From assembly GCA_020851885.1 (NCBI GenBank), contig JADZBW010000373.1:1-7500 (forward strand): a stretch of DNA of 7,500 nucleotides, in the 5' to 3' direction. Positions 1 to 5,759 of the stretch are shown here, piece by piece. The stretch is from Fimbriimonadaceae bacterium (GTDB taxonomy: Bacteria; Armatimonadota; Fimbriimonadia; Fimbriimonadales; Fimbriimonadaceae). A program made the position numbers and the translations under genes. The notes under the pieces are model-generated. The model was not told where the DNA came from. It saw nothing but the letters and a program-made list of their open reading frames with translations, and made no database searches. Position 1 is the first letter of the stretch. Every line of letters starts with the position of its first letter.

Positions 1-1502
1 AACGCCTGACGCACCACCTTGGTGGGGTCCCCGACGCCGTGCTTGGCCAGATCCTCAGAGGTGAGGGTCTCGGCATTGCAGCCCTTGCCCTCGCGCTTGA
101 CCGCTTCCACGACCACCGAACCCTCGGCGCCCGCGTTCTCCGCGATGGTGCGTAGAGGCGACTCGATCGCCTTCAGAACGATCTTGCGGCCGATCTCTTC
201 GTCGCCTTCGTAGGGCTTCGCAGTGGTCAAAACCTTGCCGGCCGTGATAAGGGCGGTGCCGCCGCCGGGGACGATGCCCTCTTCCAGCGCCGCTCGGGTC
301 GCCGCGATGGCGTCCTCGATTCGGGCCTTCTTCTCTTTGAGGGCGGTCTCGGTGGCCGCGCCAACCTTGACAACGGCAACGCCGCCGCTGAGCTTGGCCT
401 GTCGCTCCTGCAGCTTTTCCTTGTCATAGGTGCTGTCGGTGTGCTCGACCTGCTGCTTGATCTGCTTCAATCGACCCTGGATCGCATCCTTCTTGCCCTT
501 GCCGCCGACGATCGTGGTGGTTTCCTTGGTGATGACCAGTCGAGCGCAGCTGCCGAGCATATCGGGGGTGACGTTCTCAAGCTTGATGCCGAGATCGTCG
601 CTGATGAACTGGCCACCGGTGAGGATCGCCATGTCTTCGAGCATCGCCTTGCGTCGGTCGCCAAAGCCGGGAGCTTTGACGGCGACGAGGGGCAGATTGC
701 CCCGGATTCTATTGAGTACCAGGGTGGCGAGGCACTCGTTCTCCACGTCTTCGCAGACGATGACGAACGGGCGGCTCATTCGGATGACCTTCTCCAGCAT
801 GGGGATGAGGTCCTGGATATTGCTGATCTTCTTCTCGTAGAAGAGGATCATTGGCTCTTCATAGACCGTCTCCATGCGGGTGGCGTCGGTGACGAAGTAG
901 GGGCTAAGGTAGCCCTTATCGAACTGACGGCCTTCCACGACTTCATGGCTGGTCTCGGTGGACTTGGACTCCTCGACGGTGACAACGCCGTCTTTGCCGA
1001 CGGTGTTGATGACCTTGGCGACGAGTGCGCCGAGCTCGGGGTCGTTGGCGGAGATGGTGGCAACTTCCTGGATGTCCTTATCGCCCTTGACCGGCTTGCT
1101 GATCTTGGCGAGCTCGGTAACGATGCCGTCGACGGCCCGGTCGATCCCAGCTTTGATCTGGGTGGCGTTGGAACCGGCCGCCACGTTGCGAATGCCTTCC
1201 TTGAAGATGGCCTGGGCGAGCACGGTGGCGGTGGTGGTGCCATCGCCTGCGGTGTCGTTGGTCTTGCTGGAGACCTCTCGAATGAGCTGGGCGCCCATGT
1301 TCTCAAATCGGTTCTCGACCTCGATCTCTTTGGCGATGGTGACGCCATCGTTGATCACGGTCGGGGAGCCGAACTTGCGCTCAAGGACGACGTTGCGTCC
1401 TCGGGGGCCAAGGGTGACCTTGACCGCGTTGGCGAGTTTGTCCACTCCCACTTCTAAGAGCTTCCTGGCTTCATCGGTGAATTTGATATCTTTTGCTGGC
1501 AT
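1..1502 (-). CDS. groEL: 60 kDa chaperonin GroEL, C-terminus beyond the window
   Basis: GroEL forms the double-ring cytoplasmic chaperonin that folds proteins with ATP and the GroES cap. About 500 codons are present from the ATG at 1502-1500; the family is usually 540-550 residues, so only about 40-45 C-terminal residues are missing. The N-terminus MPAKDIKFTDEARK, the ATP-site motifs LGPRGRN (about 31-37), NDGVTIAKEIE (51-61) and TNDTAGDGTTTATVLA (81-96), the later EDAIAATRAALEEG and VPGGGTAL, and the late DPTKVVRQA near the window edge are all diagnostic. No internal stop or frameshift was seen. The nearest Shine-Dalgarno-like AGGA lies about 15 bases before the ATG, which is rather far. The gene lies downstream of groES on the same strand, but a foreign-looking S23 gene and an octamer repeat separate them. 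Long plus-strand ORFs over this gene are antisense shadows. Confidence 0.99.
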   Translation of the reverse strand, partial: MPAKDIKFTDEARKLLEVGVDKLANAVKVTLGPRGRNVVLERKFGSPTVINDGVTIAKEIEVENRFENMGAQLIREVSSKTNDTAGDGTTTATVLAQAIFKEGIRNVAAGSNATQIKAGIDRAVDGIVTELAKISKPVKGDKDIQEVATISANDPELGALVAKVINTVGKDGVVTVEESKSTETSHEVVEGRQFDKGYLSPYFVTDATRMETVYEEPMILFYEKKISNIQDLIPMLEKVIRMSRPFVIVCEDVENECLATLVLNRIRGNLPLVAVKAPGFGDRRKAMLEDMAILTGGQFISDDLGIKLENVTPDMLGSCARLVITKETTTIVGGKGKKDAIQGRLKQIKQQVEHTDSTYDKEKLQERQAKLSGGVAVVKVGAATETALKEKKARIEDAIAATRAALEEGIVPGGGTALITAGKVLTTAKPYEGDEEIGRKIVLKAIESPLRTIAENAGAEGSVVVEAVKREGKGCNAETLTSEDLAKHGVGDPTKVVRQA

Positions 1503-1535
1503 GTTTTTGTAATTGGATCCTGTTGGGGGTTGAGA

Positions 1536-1583
1536 TGGGTGAATGGGTGAATGGGTTAATGGGTTGATGGGTGAGTGGGTTAG
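1536..1583. repeat. Octamer tandem repeat, six units (left arm of inverted pair)
   Basis: On the plus strand six consecutive 8-bp units begin TGGGT: TGGGTGAA twice, then TGGGTTAA, TGGGTTGA, TGGGTGAG and TGGGTTAG. The array lies between the S23 gene and groEL, and the S23 stop codon (1582-1580) falls inside its last unit. On the chaperonin transcript it is a C-rich stretch about 35 bases before the groEL start. Bases 1545-1564 match the reverse complement of 2127-2146 at 19 of 20 positions, and 1569-1582 match the reverse complement of 2133-2146 exactly. Confidence 0.95.
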
Positions 1584-2059
1584 TGCTTTGAGGGACTTTG
1601 GCGAAGTGACTTCGCCAGATTCAGGAGCATCGTTCCAATTCGTCGGAACAGGGAGTCTGCTTGAAGCGCCTCTTCTATCGTCAGGTATTCGAGCTTGATT
1701 GCTATTTCAATTGCGGCATTGACTTCATGGAGAGAGCCCCGTGAGATGTCGCAGAATCTGGCGAACTCCAACTTGCTGTTACGTCCCCAGCCTTCGGCGA
1801 TATTCAGCGTCACGGAGATCGCGGCTCTTCTCAATTGCTGAGTAAGTCCGTAGGTCTCCGAAGCAGGAAACCGATGGGTTAGTCGATAGCATTCGGCAAC
1901 AAGGTCCAGTCCTGCTTGCCAAACGATTAGCTTCTTGTATCCGTCGATGCCACCGGTTTCCTTGCCGTATCCGGAGATGACTTCTTGAACAGAAATGGGG
2001 TCAGCCGCTCTAGTGAGACAATCGAGAGTGGCCAAGTCGTTGATTGAATCTAATTCCAT
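1580..2059 (-). CDS. Four-helix-bundle protein, S23/IVP family, inside the groES-groEL operon
   Basis: Members of this family are small helical bundle proteins encoded by intervening sequences within 23S rRNA genes and by many stand-alone genes; Avd of diversity-generating retroelements is a relative. Their molecular role is poorly defined, although the fold suggests nucleic-acid binding. Here the family core starts at residue 41 with YKKLIVWQAGLDLV, followed by the hallmark GLTQQLRRAAISVTLNIAEG (71-90), GRNSKLEFARF (92-102), ISRGSLHEV (105-113) and a helical C-terminus to LRQSPSKH. The ATG at 2059-2057 was chosen because GAGGAGA (2071-2065) stands 5 bases before it; an upstream in-frame GTG at 2116 would add 19 residues but lacks such a site. 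The product is 159 residues, against roughly 115-125 for the family, because of a 40-residue N-terminal extension that I do not recognise. The gene shares the strand of groES and groEL, is flanked by inverted octamer repeats, and looks inserted. Confidence 0.9.
   Translation of the reverse strand: MELDSINDLATLDCLTRAADPISVQEVISGYGKETGGIDGYKKLIVWQAGLDLVAECYRLTHRFPASETYGLTQQLRRAAISVTLNIAEGWGRNSKLEFARFCDISRGSLHEVNAAIEIAIKLEYLTIEEALQADSLFRRIGTMLLNLAKSLRQSPSKH
1599..1617. repeat. Perfect inverted repeat in the S23 gene's 3' end
   Basis: TGGCGAAGT and ACTTCGCCA flank one central G, giving nine complementary base pairs. In RNA this would form about eight GC-rich pairs with a three-base loop. It lies inside the last codons of the S23 gene (residues around AKSLRQ), 16 bases before the octamer array. 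No U-run follows on the transcript, so it is not a standard intrinsic terminator. It could be an mRNA stability or processing structure, or chance within coding sequence. Confidence 0.75.
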
Positions 2060-2115
2060 CGACTTCTCCTCGCCACTCTCTAGCCCGGTCACACCTTGAC
2101 CAATGATCAAATCCA

Positions 2116-2147
2116 CCTACCTACTTACCCATTAACCCACTCACCCG
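2116..2147. repeat. Octamer repeat, about four units (right arm of inverted pair)
   Basis: Read on the minus strand the units are CGGGTGAG, TGGGTTAA, TGGGTAAG and TAGGTAGG, then TGGAT. This is the same degenerate TGGGTNNN octamer as at 1536-1583 but in the opposite orientation. It starts 7 bases downstream of the groES stop codon and precedes the S23 gene. On the chaperonin mRNA it is a G-rich stretch able to pair with the C-rich left array. The last two units are more degraded. Confidence 0.9.
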
Positions 2148-2154
2148 AACCTCT

Positions 2155-2466
2155 TTACTTCGAAGCGCCCACAAGCGCTCCTTCGAGCACCGCGAGGACG
2201 TCGTCGGCGCGGAGGATGATGTAGTCCTTGCCGTCCACGGCGACTTCAGTGCCTGCGTACTTGCCGTAGAGCACAACTTCGCCAGCCTTAACGCCGACGG
2301 GGGCGAGTTGGCCGCTGTCAAGACGCTTGCCGGGACCGACGGCGATGACGGTGCCTTTCAGAGGCTTCTCTTGGGCGGTGTCGGGAAGGATGATGCCACC
2401 GGCAGTCTTTTCTTCCTTGGCGGCTGCCTCGACGACGATTCGATCGTGTAGGGGTTGCAATGCCAT
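2155..2466 (-). CDS. groES: 10 kDa co-chaperonin GroES
   Basis: GroES is the heptameric lid of the GroEL chamber. The protein is 103 residues, normal for the family. It begins MALQPLHDRIVVE and contains the mobile loop that docks on GroEL (about residues 16-32, with GGIIL at 23-27). It continues with GTVIAVGPGK (38-47), the VKAGEVVLYGKYAGTEV segment (59-75) and the C-terminal YIILRADDVLAVLE. The ATG at 2466-2464 is the family start; the same frame stays open upstream to 2778, but the extra translation has no GroES character. AGGAG stands 11 bases before the ATG. The untranslated leader to the CIRCE operator is about 120 bases long. The S23 gene follows, then groEL, all on one strand with no obvious terminator between them. 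Confidence 0.99.
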   Translation of the reverse strand: MALQPLHDRIVVEAAAKEEKTAGGIILPDTAQEKPLKGTVIAVGPGKRLDSGQLAPVGVKAGEVVLYGKYAGTEVAVDGKDYIILRADDVLAVLEGALVGASK

Positions 2467-2586
2467 AGTTTTGATTTCTCCTAAATTGAAGGTCGATTTA
2501 TCGGAGAAGCCGTCTTTCCGCATTTCGGATTTGCGGACCGTTTTGCCGCAGAACCGACTGACCGGAACTCCGCTCCGCCGTATGTG

Positions 2587-2613
2587 TTGGCAGTTTACCA
2601 CCGAGAGTGCTAA
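2587..2613 (-). promoter_or_regulatory. CIRCE-like HrcA operator upstream of groES
   Basis: On the minus strand the sequence is TTAGCACTC, a 9-base spacer, then AACTGCCAA. The consensus CIRCE is TTAGCACTC-N9-GAGTGCTAA: the first half-site is perfect, the spacer is exactly nine, and the second half-site matches at 6 of 9 positions. CIRCE is the operator of the heat-shock repressor HrcA and typically controls groESL and dnaK operons, which fits its place 121 bases before the groES start. I could not identify convincing -35 and -10 boxes next to it. Confidence 0.82.
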
Positions 2614-2730
2614 CGAATCACTTTCGAGTCGTGAGGTCCTATGGCAATTGGGACTCGGAGGCCGTGTTTGGCCGCGAGCCGTCGACCGGTCGTCTAAGAG
2701 GGACCAACTTGAATTGAAAGGAGAGACAAA

Positions 2731-3234
2731 ATGGAGACGCTGAAAGAACGAACCGTTCGGTACATGAAGGATATCCACGCGGCGGAGAAGGGGCTATTGG
2801 ATTTGCTCGACAACCTGGCCAGGGATGCCGATGCGCCTGGCGAATTGATCCTTATCTGCAGGGATGCCGTCTTGGATTCCGAGCATCGGCAGGCGGTGCT
2901 GGCGGACCGCCTTAAAGAGATGGGGAGCCAGCCATCCGGAATCAAGGACTTCACGAACAGCGCGATCGGCCTGGTCGTCGATGCCATGAATGCAGGCCAT
3001 TGTCGCGAGGATAAAAGGACCATGGATGTTATCAAGGCCCACGCCGGTTGCCATCTCCTGCACGGCACGTACTCGGCGCTCGAAGCCTATGCCAGTTGGG
3101 TGAACGACGACGCCACGGCCACGATGGCGCACCTGCATCGGAAGGAGACCGAAGACACGGCGAGCAAGTTGCTTCCCGGAATCCAGGCCTGCGCACGATG
3201 GGTCTCCCAGGATGTACCCGCGATGGCGCCATAG
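2731..3234 (+). CDS. Ferritin-like DUF892 (YciF-type) protein, probable
   Basis: This is a 167-residue, largely helical protein. The N-terminal YMKDIHAAEKGLLDLLDNLA (11-30) resembles the first helix of YciE/YciF proteins (the DIYxAEKQLLxxL pattern). SEHRQAVLADRLKEMG (50-65) resembles their second helix, and HGTYSALEAYASWVND (111-126) with HRKETEDTASKLL (136-148) the last two helices. Candidate metal ligands E19, E51, H52, E118 and E139 are visible, but the usual VEHYE of helix three is replaced by AGCHLLHG (105-112), so metal binding may be altered or lost. The start is supported by AAAGGAGAG five bases before the ATG. The family is often stress-induced and its function is unsettled. The gene diverges from groES across 264 bp that hold the CIRCE site, and I found no clear promoter for it. 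The family assignment rests on pattern resemblance only. Confidence 0.62.
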   Translation: METLKERTVRYMKDIHAAEKGLLDLLDNLARDADAPGELILICRDAVLDSEHRQAVLADRLKEMGSQPSGIKDFTNSAIGLVVDAMNAGHCREDKRTMDVIKAHAGCHLLHGTYSALEAYASWVNDDATATMAHLHRKETEDTASKLLPGIQACARWVSQDVPAMAP

Positions 3235-3446
3235 GTCTTTTTGAAGCCCGCGAGAGTCAGAAACGAGTTGTCGAGGCTGCGATTGTGTTGAACAACCTAG
3301 GGAATGCAATGGCGTATCCTGGCGCGGTAGTAGTCGCACATTCTCGCGGTCGTCTTCCAAAGTGGCTGCTTCTTCACCTCATGGTCCCGTTTCACGGCCG
3401 AGATCGTGCGCGGCGCGTCATCCGAGGCGGTCAAACTGGTGATGGC

Positions 3447-3764
3447 ATGAAGGATCTGAATCGCGGCTCGCTGCTCGAGGAACTGTACGAACTCATCAGG
3501 TCGATTCCGATCGGCAGAGTCTCTGGATATGGCGATCTCGGCAAGTCGCTCAGCCGTCCCGTTTCAGGGTTGCTGGTGGGCCGATGGGTGGCCAATTGTC
3601 CAAGCGATCTTCCATGGTGGCGAGTCGTCGGCGCGGACGGACGAATGCCGGTTTGGAAACGGGATCCGAATCTGGAAACGATTCAGCGCGACCGCCTCAT
3701 TGAGGAGGGCGTGGAATTTGTAGATGAGAAGGTGGACATGGCGCGATTCCGCTTCGCGCCATGA
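3447..3764 (+). CDS. Alkyltransferase-like (ATL) protein, MGMT family without the reactive cysteine
   Basis: The 105-residue protein matches the DNA-binding domain of O6-alkylguanine-DNA alkyltransferases: LYELIRSIPIGRVSGYGDLG (13-32, with the conserved Tyr28), LLVGRWVANCP (42-52, with Arg46 as the base-flipping arginine), and the active-site region PWWRVVGADGRM (56-67). Trp57 replaces the acceptor cysteine of PCHRV, so it cannot dealkylate DNA. ATL proteins instead bind O6-alkylguanine, flip it out and recruit nucleotide excision repair. Trp58 also replaces the histidine that ATLs of the PWHR type keep. The C-terminus RLIEEGVEF...VDMARFRF is normal for the family. The ATG at 3447 gives the usual length, with GGTGA four bases upstream; the longer open frame from 3048 overlaps the preceding gene and is not credible. 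The preceding 212 bp hold nothing recognisable. Its end lies 10 bp from the convergent PEP-CTERM gene. Confidence 0.88.
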   Translation: MKDLNRGSLLEELYELIRSIPIGRVSGYGDLGKSLSRPVSGLLVGRWVANCPSDLPWWRVVGADGRMPVWKRDPNLETIQRDRLIEEGVEFVDEKVDMARFRFAP

Positions 3765-3774
3765 GTTTCGGAGG

Positions 3775-4473
3775 TTACTTGCGACGCCGCTTGATTCGAG
3801 CCATTCCTACCAAACCGATTGCCATCGCGCCAAGGGTCAGCGGTTCGGGAACGAGGTGAGCCTGCTCGATCAAGGCAATTCCTGCGTAGTCCCGGGTGGG
3901 TAAAAATTCCGTTGGATCCACGGCGAGAAAAAAGGATTTCTTGATCTTGTACCTGGTGACGGCCTGCGAAAGGGCGACGTTCTGGGTATAGGTGTAGCTC
4001 GGACCATTGAAGGTCAGCGAACCGACGTTGTTCGTCGTCCCGCTCGATCTCAGGCCATTGCCGATCGATCCCACGAGAGTCTCATTCCCGATTCCATCGA
4101 CTGCGAAGACGTCCTCTACAAATGAGATGAATCCGGAGCCACCCAGAACGCCCTGCAGCACGATTCCGACAGACTGGACGGGCACCGCATTGGTGATCTC
4201 ATAGGTGAAAGAATAGGTCTGGTTGAATCGGGTCGGATTCGTGCTGTCCCCAACAAGGAGCGAATCTGAATGATCAGAGAATGGGAAGAAGTCGATCAGG
4301 CTCGTGGTGTTTGGTTCGGTGATCGCAGGACCACCCACGGTCAGAGTCTGGTTTCCCGAAATTCCAATCAATTTGAAATCTGCCGACGCAAGGTTGAAGA
4401 AAGTGAAGGCATGGGCTTGACTGGCAAACAGAACCGCCAACAACCCAATCGACACGCGCATTGATAATTTCAT
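3775..4473 (-). CDS. PEP-CTERM sorting-domain exported protein
   Basis: The 232-residue protein starts with a Sec signal peptide (MKLSMRVSIGLLAVLFASQAHA, probable cleavage after Ala22). It ends with a textbook PEP-CTERM signal: VPEP at 208-211, a hydrophobic stretch to about 225, and the basic tail RIKRRRK. Such proteins are handled by exosortase at the membrane and usually end up in the envelope or extracellular matrix. The body is rich in Ser, Thr, Asn and Gly with beta-strand-like segments, has no recognised catalytic domain, and has only a few charged patches (e.g. RYKIKK, 174-179). The ATG at 4473-4471 has GGAG five bases upstream and sits exactly at the signal peptide; the frame upstream to 4635 is untranslated leader. 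No exosortase gene is in the window. It lies downstream of the threonine aldolase gene on the same strand, 162 bp away, and may have its own promoter. Confidence 0.92.
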   Translation of the reverse strand: MKLSMRVSIGLLAVLFASQAHAFTFFNLASADFKLIGISGNQTLTVGGPAITEPNTTSLIDFFPFSDHSDSLLVGDSTNPTRFNQTYSFTYEITNAVPVQSVGIVLQGVLGGSGFISFVEDVFAVDGIGNETLVGSIGNGLRSSGTTNNVGSLTFNGPSYTYTQNVALSQAVTRYKIKKSFFLAVDPTEFLPTRDYAGIALIEQAHLVPEPLTLGAMAIGLVGMARIKRRRK

Positions 4474-4499
4474 TCTCTCTCCGGAGCATCCAATAAGAC

Positions 4500-4515
4500 G
4501 CCTGGCAACCCAGGC
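4500..4515. other. Small GC-rich hairpin in the PEP-CTERM gene leader
   Basis: GCCTGG and CCAGGC are perfectly complementary around a four-base loop, 27 bases before the PEP-CTERM start codon on its transcript. No T-run follows on the minus strand, so it is a poor terminator for the upstream threonine aldolase gene. It may be a 5' leader structure of the PEP-CTERM mRNA. Confidence 0.5.
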
Positions 4516-4534
4516 AAAATCTAATCCCAACAAT

Positions 4535-4540
4535 ATTGTA
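4535..4540 (-). promoter_or_regulatory. Possible -10 box for the PEP-CTERM gene
   Basis: TACAAT on the minus strand (5 of 6 to TATAAT) lies in an unusually AT-rich patch (about 4516-4565) between the threonine aldolase stop and the PEP-CTERM start, 61 bases before the start codon. The matching -35 position reads only weakly (GGACTA at 17-base spacing). It is part of the small palindrome TTGTACAA. This is a candidate only. Confidence 0.35.
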
Positions 4541-4635
4541 CAACGATTCTTGAAAATTAGTCCGAGTACAAGGAACTTAGGGTCTGATTGAGACACAAAT
4601 GTTCCAAGACCACGAGGGCGCAAAATCTGTGCCAC

Positions 4636-5667
4636 TCAACTTCGATGTGCCGAAGCCACCCGTTTGAAGGCAGCCGTCGCCCGATCTATGGCTTCGTCAT
4701 CGATGTCGGCATGAAGGACCAACCGGAATCGATTGGGCGCAACAGGGAAGCACCAGACCCCTTCTTGGTGCAGAGCTTGCGTCCAATCGCTCGCGGAAGA
4801 ATCGGTGCCAACCAAGACGATATTCGTCTGCACGCGTTCCCAGTCGATCGTTAAGCCACGGATCTCAGAGATCGCCTGTGCGAGCGCACGGGCTCGGCGA
4901 TGGTCCTCCGACAGGCGATCCACCATTTGGTTCAAGCTGACGATTCCACAAGCGGCAAGGATGCCTGCCTGACGCATGCCGCCACCGAGTCGTTTGCGCC
5001 AAATGCGCGCCTCGTCGATGAAGCCATGGGATCCGCAAAGAACCGAGCCTACGGGCGAACGAAGACCCTTGCTCAGGCAGAAATTGACTGAATCCACCCG
5101 CTTCGTGATCTCCCTGACATCGACTCCCAACCCAACGGCGGCATTAAAGACCCGCGCGCCATCGAGATGGATCTTCATTTCGTGGCGATCGGCAACGCCC
5201 CGGTATTCCTCCATCATGGGCAGGGGCACAATGGTTCCCCCGCCACGGTTGTGAGTGTTCTCCAAGCAAAGCAGGGTCGTACCCGGCGTGTGGATACTGC
5301 GCTTTAGGACATGCGATTCAATGTCGGCTGGATCCATCACGCCCTTATCCGATCGAAGGGTCCAAGTCACCACATTGGCGAGAATTCCTGGTCCACCGAC
5401 TTCGTAATAGACCATGTGCGCTTCTTCCTCGATGAGAACCGCGTCGCCTCGATCGCAGTGAACGGCCATCGCGATCTGGTTCCCCATCGTCCCACTGGGA
5501 ACGAACATCGCCGATTCCTTGCCAACCTTGGCGGCGGCCAGTTCCTCCAACTGTTTGACCGTTGGTTCGTCGCCGAGAACGTCGTCGCCCAATGGAGCGG
5601 AAGCCATCGCTGCGTACATTTCTGGCGTCGGACGCGTGACGGTGTCGGAGCGAAGGTCGACGATCAT
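4636..5667 (-). CDS. ltaE: Low-specificity L-threonine aldolase
   Basis: This PLP enzyme cleaves L-threonine and L-allo-threonine to glycine and acetaldehyde (fold-type I, cytoplasmic, usually a homotetramer). The 343-residue length is normal. The start MIVDLRSDTVTRPTPEMYAAM is the canonical N-terminus. Other signatures are GDDVLGDEPTVKQLEE (27-42), MFVPSGTMGNQIA (54-66) and EEAH (81-84, His84 stacking on the cofactor ring). LENTHNRGGGT (135-145), HLDGAR (167-172, Asp169 contacting the PLP ring nitrogen) and the PLP-lysine motif NFCLSKGLRSPVGSVL (195-210, Lys200 forming the Schiff base) follow, then KRLGGGMRQAG. All catalytic residues appear intact. No strong Shine-Dalgarno is visible. It follows the aminotransferase gene on the same strand after 92 bp and may be cotranscribed with it. 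Confidence 0.97.
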   Translation of the reverse strand: MIVDLRSDTVTRPTPEMYAAMASAPLGDDVLGDEPTVKQLEELAAAKVGKESAMFVPSGTMGNQIAMAVHCDRGDAVLIEEEAHMVYYEVGGPGILANVVTWTLRSDKGVMDPADIESHVLKRSIHTPGTTLLCLENTHNRGGGTIVPLPMMEEYRGVADRHEMKIHLDGARVFNAAVGLGVDVREITKRVDSVNFCLSKGLRSPVGSVLCGSHGFIDEARIWRKRLGGGMRQAGILAACGIVSLNQMVDRLSEDHRRARALAQAISEIRGLTIDWERVQTNIVLVGTDSSASDWTQALHQEGVWCFPVAPNRFRLVLHADIDDEAIDRATAAFKRVASAHRS

Positions 5668-5696
5668 GGTGCCAGTTTACGTGAATATCGAGAGCG

Positions 5697-5720
5697 GCTC
5701 GCCAAGGAGATTCGGCGAGC
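5697..5720. other. Inverted repeat between aminotransferase and threonine aldolase genes
   Basis: GCTCGCC (5697-5703) and GGCGAGC (5714-5720) are perfectly complementary around a ten-base loop, 30 bases upstream of the threonine aldolase start. No T-run follows on the minus strand. It could weaken read-through or be a leader structure, but no specific regulator is suggested. Confidence 0.5.
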
Positions 5721-5759
5721 AATCAACGCTGGCCTTAGCCCCGTCCCAAACGCAACCGA

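Noticed and set aside
441..1457. Long plus-strand open frame (338 codons) across groEL
   Set aside because: It is antisense to groEL codons; its translation is low-complexity Asp/Gly/Leu-rich and matches no family, while the minus strand gives an unmistakable GroEL.
2116..2778. Longer groES frame starting at 2778 and longer S23 start (GTG) at 2116
   Set aside because: The groES extension covers the CIRCE operator and leader and lacks family similarity; the S23 GTG lies in the octamer repeat with no ribosome site, whereas the ATG at 2059 has an excellent one.
3223..3242. ATGGCGCCAT palindrome followed by a T-run at the end of the DUF892-like gene, as a terminator
   Set aside because: The palindrome has no room for a loop and would leave only about three base pairs, so it is not a credible intrinsic terminator.
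3048..3446. N-terminal extension of the ATL reading frame
   Set aside because: It overlaps the DUF892-like gene in another frame, would make the protein more than twice the family length, and has no MGMT-like content before 3447.
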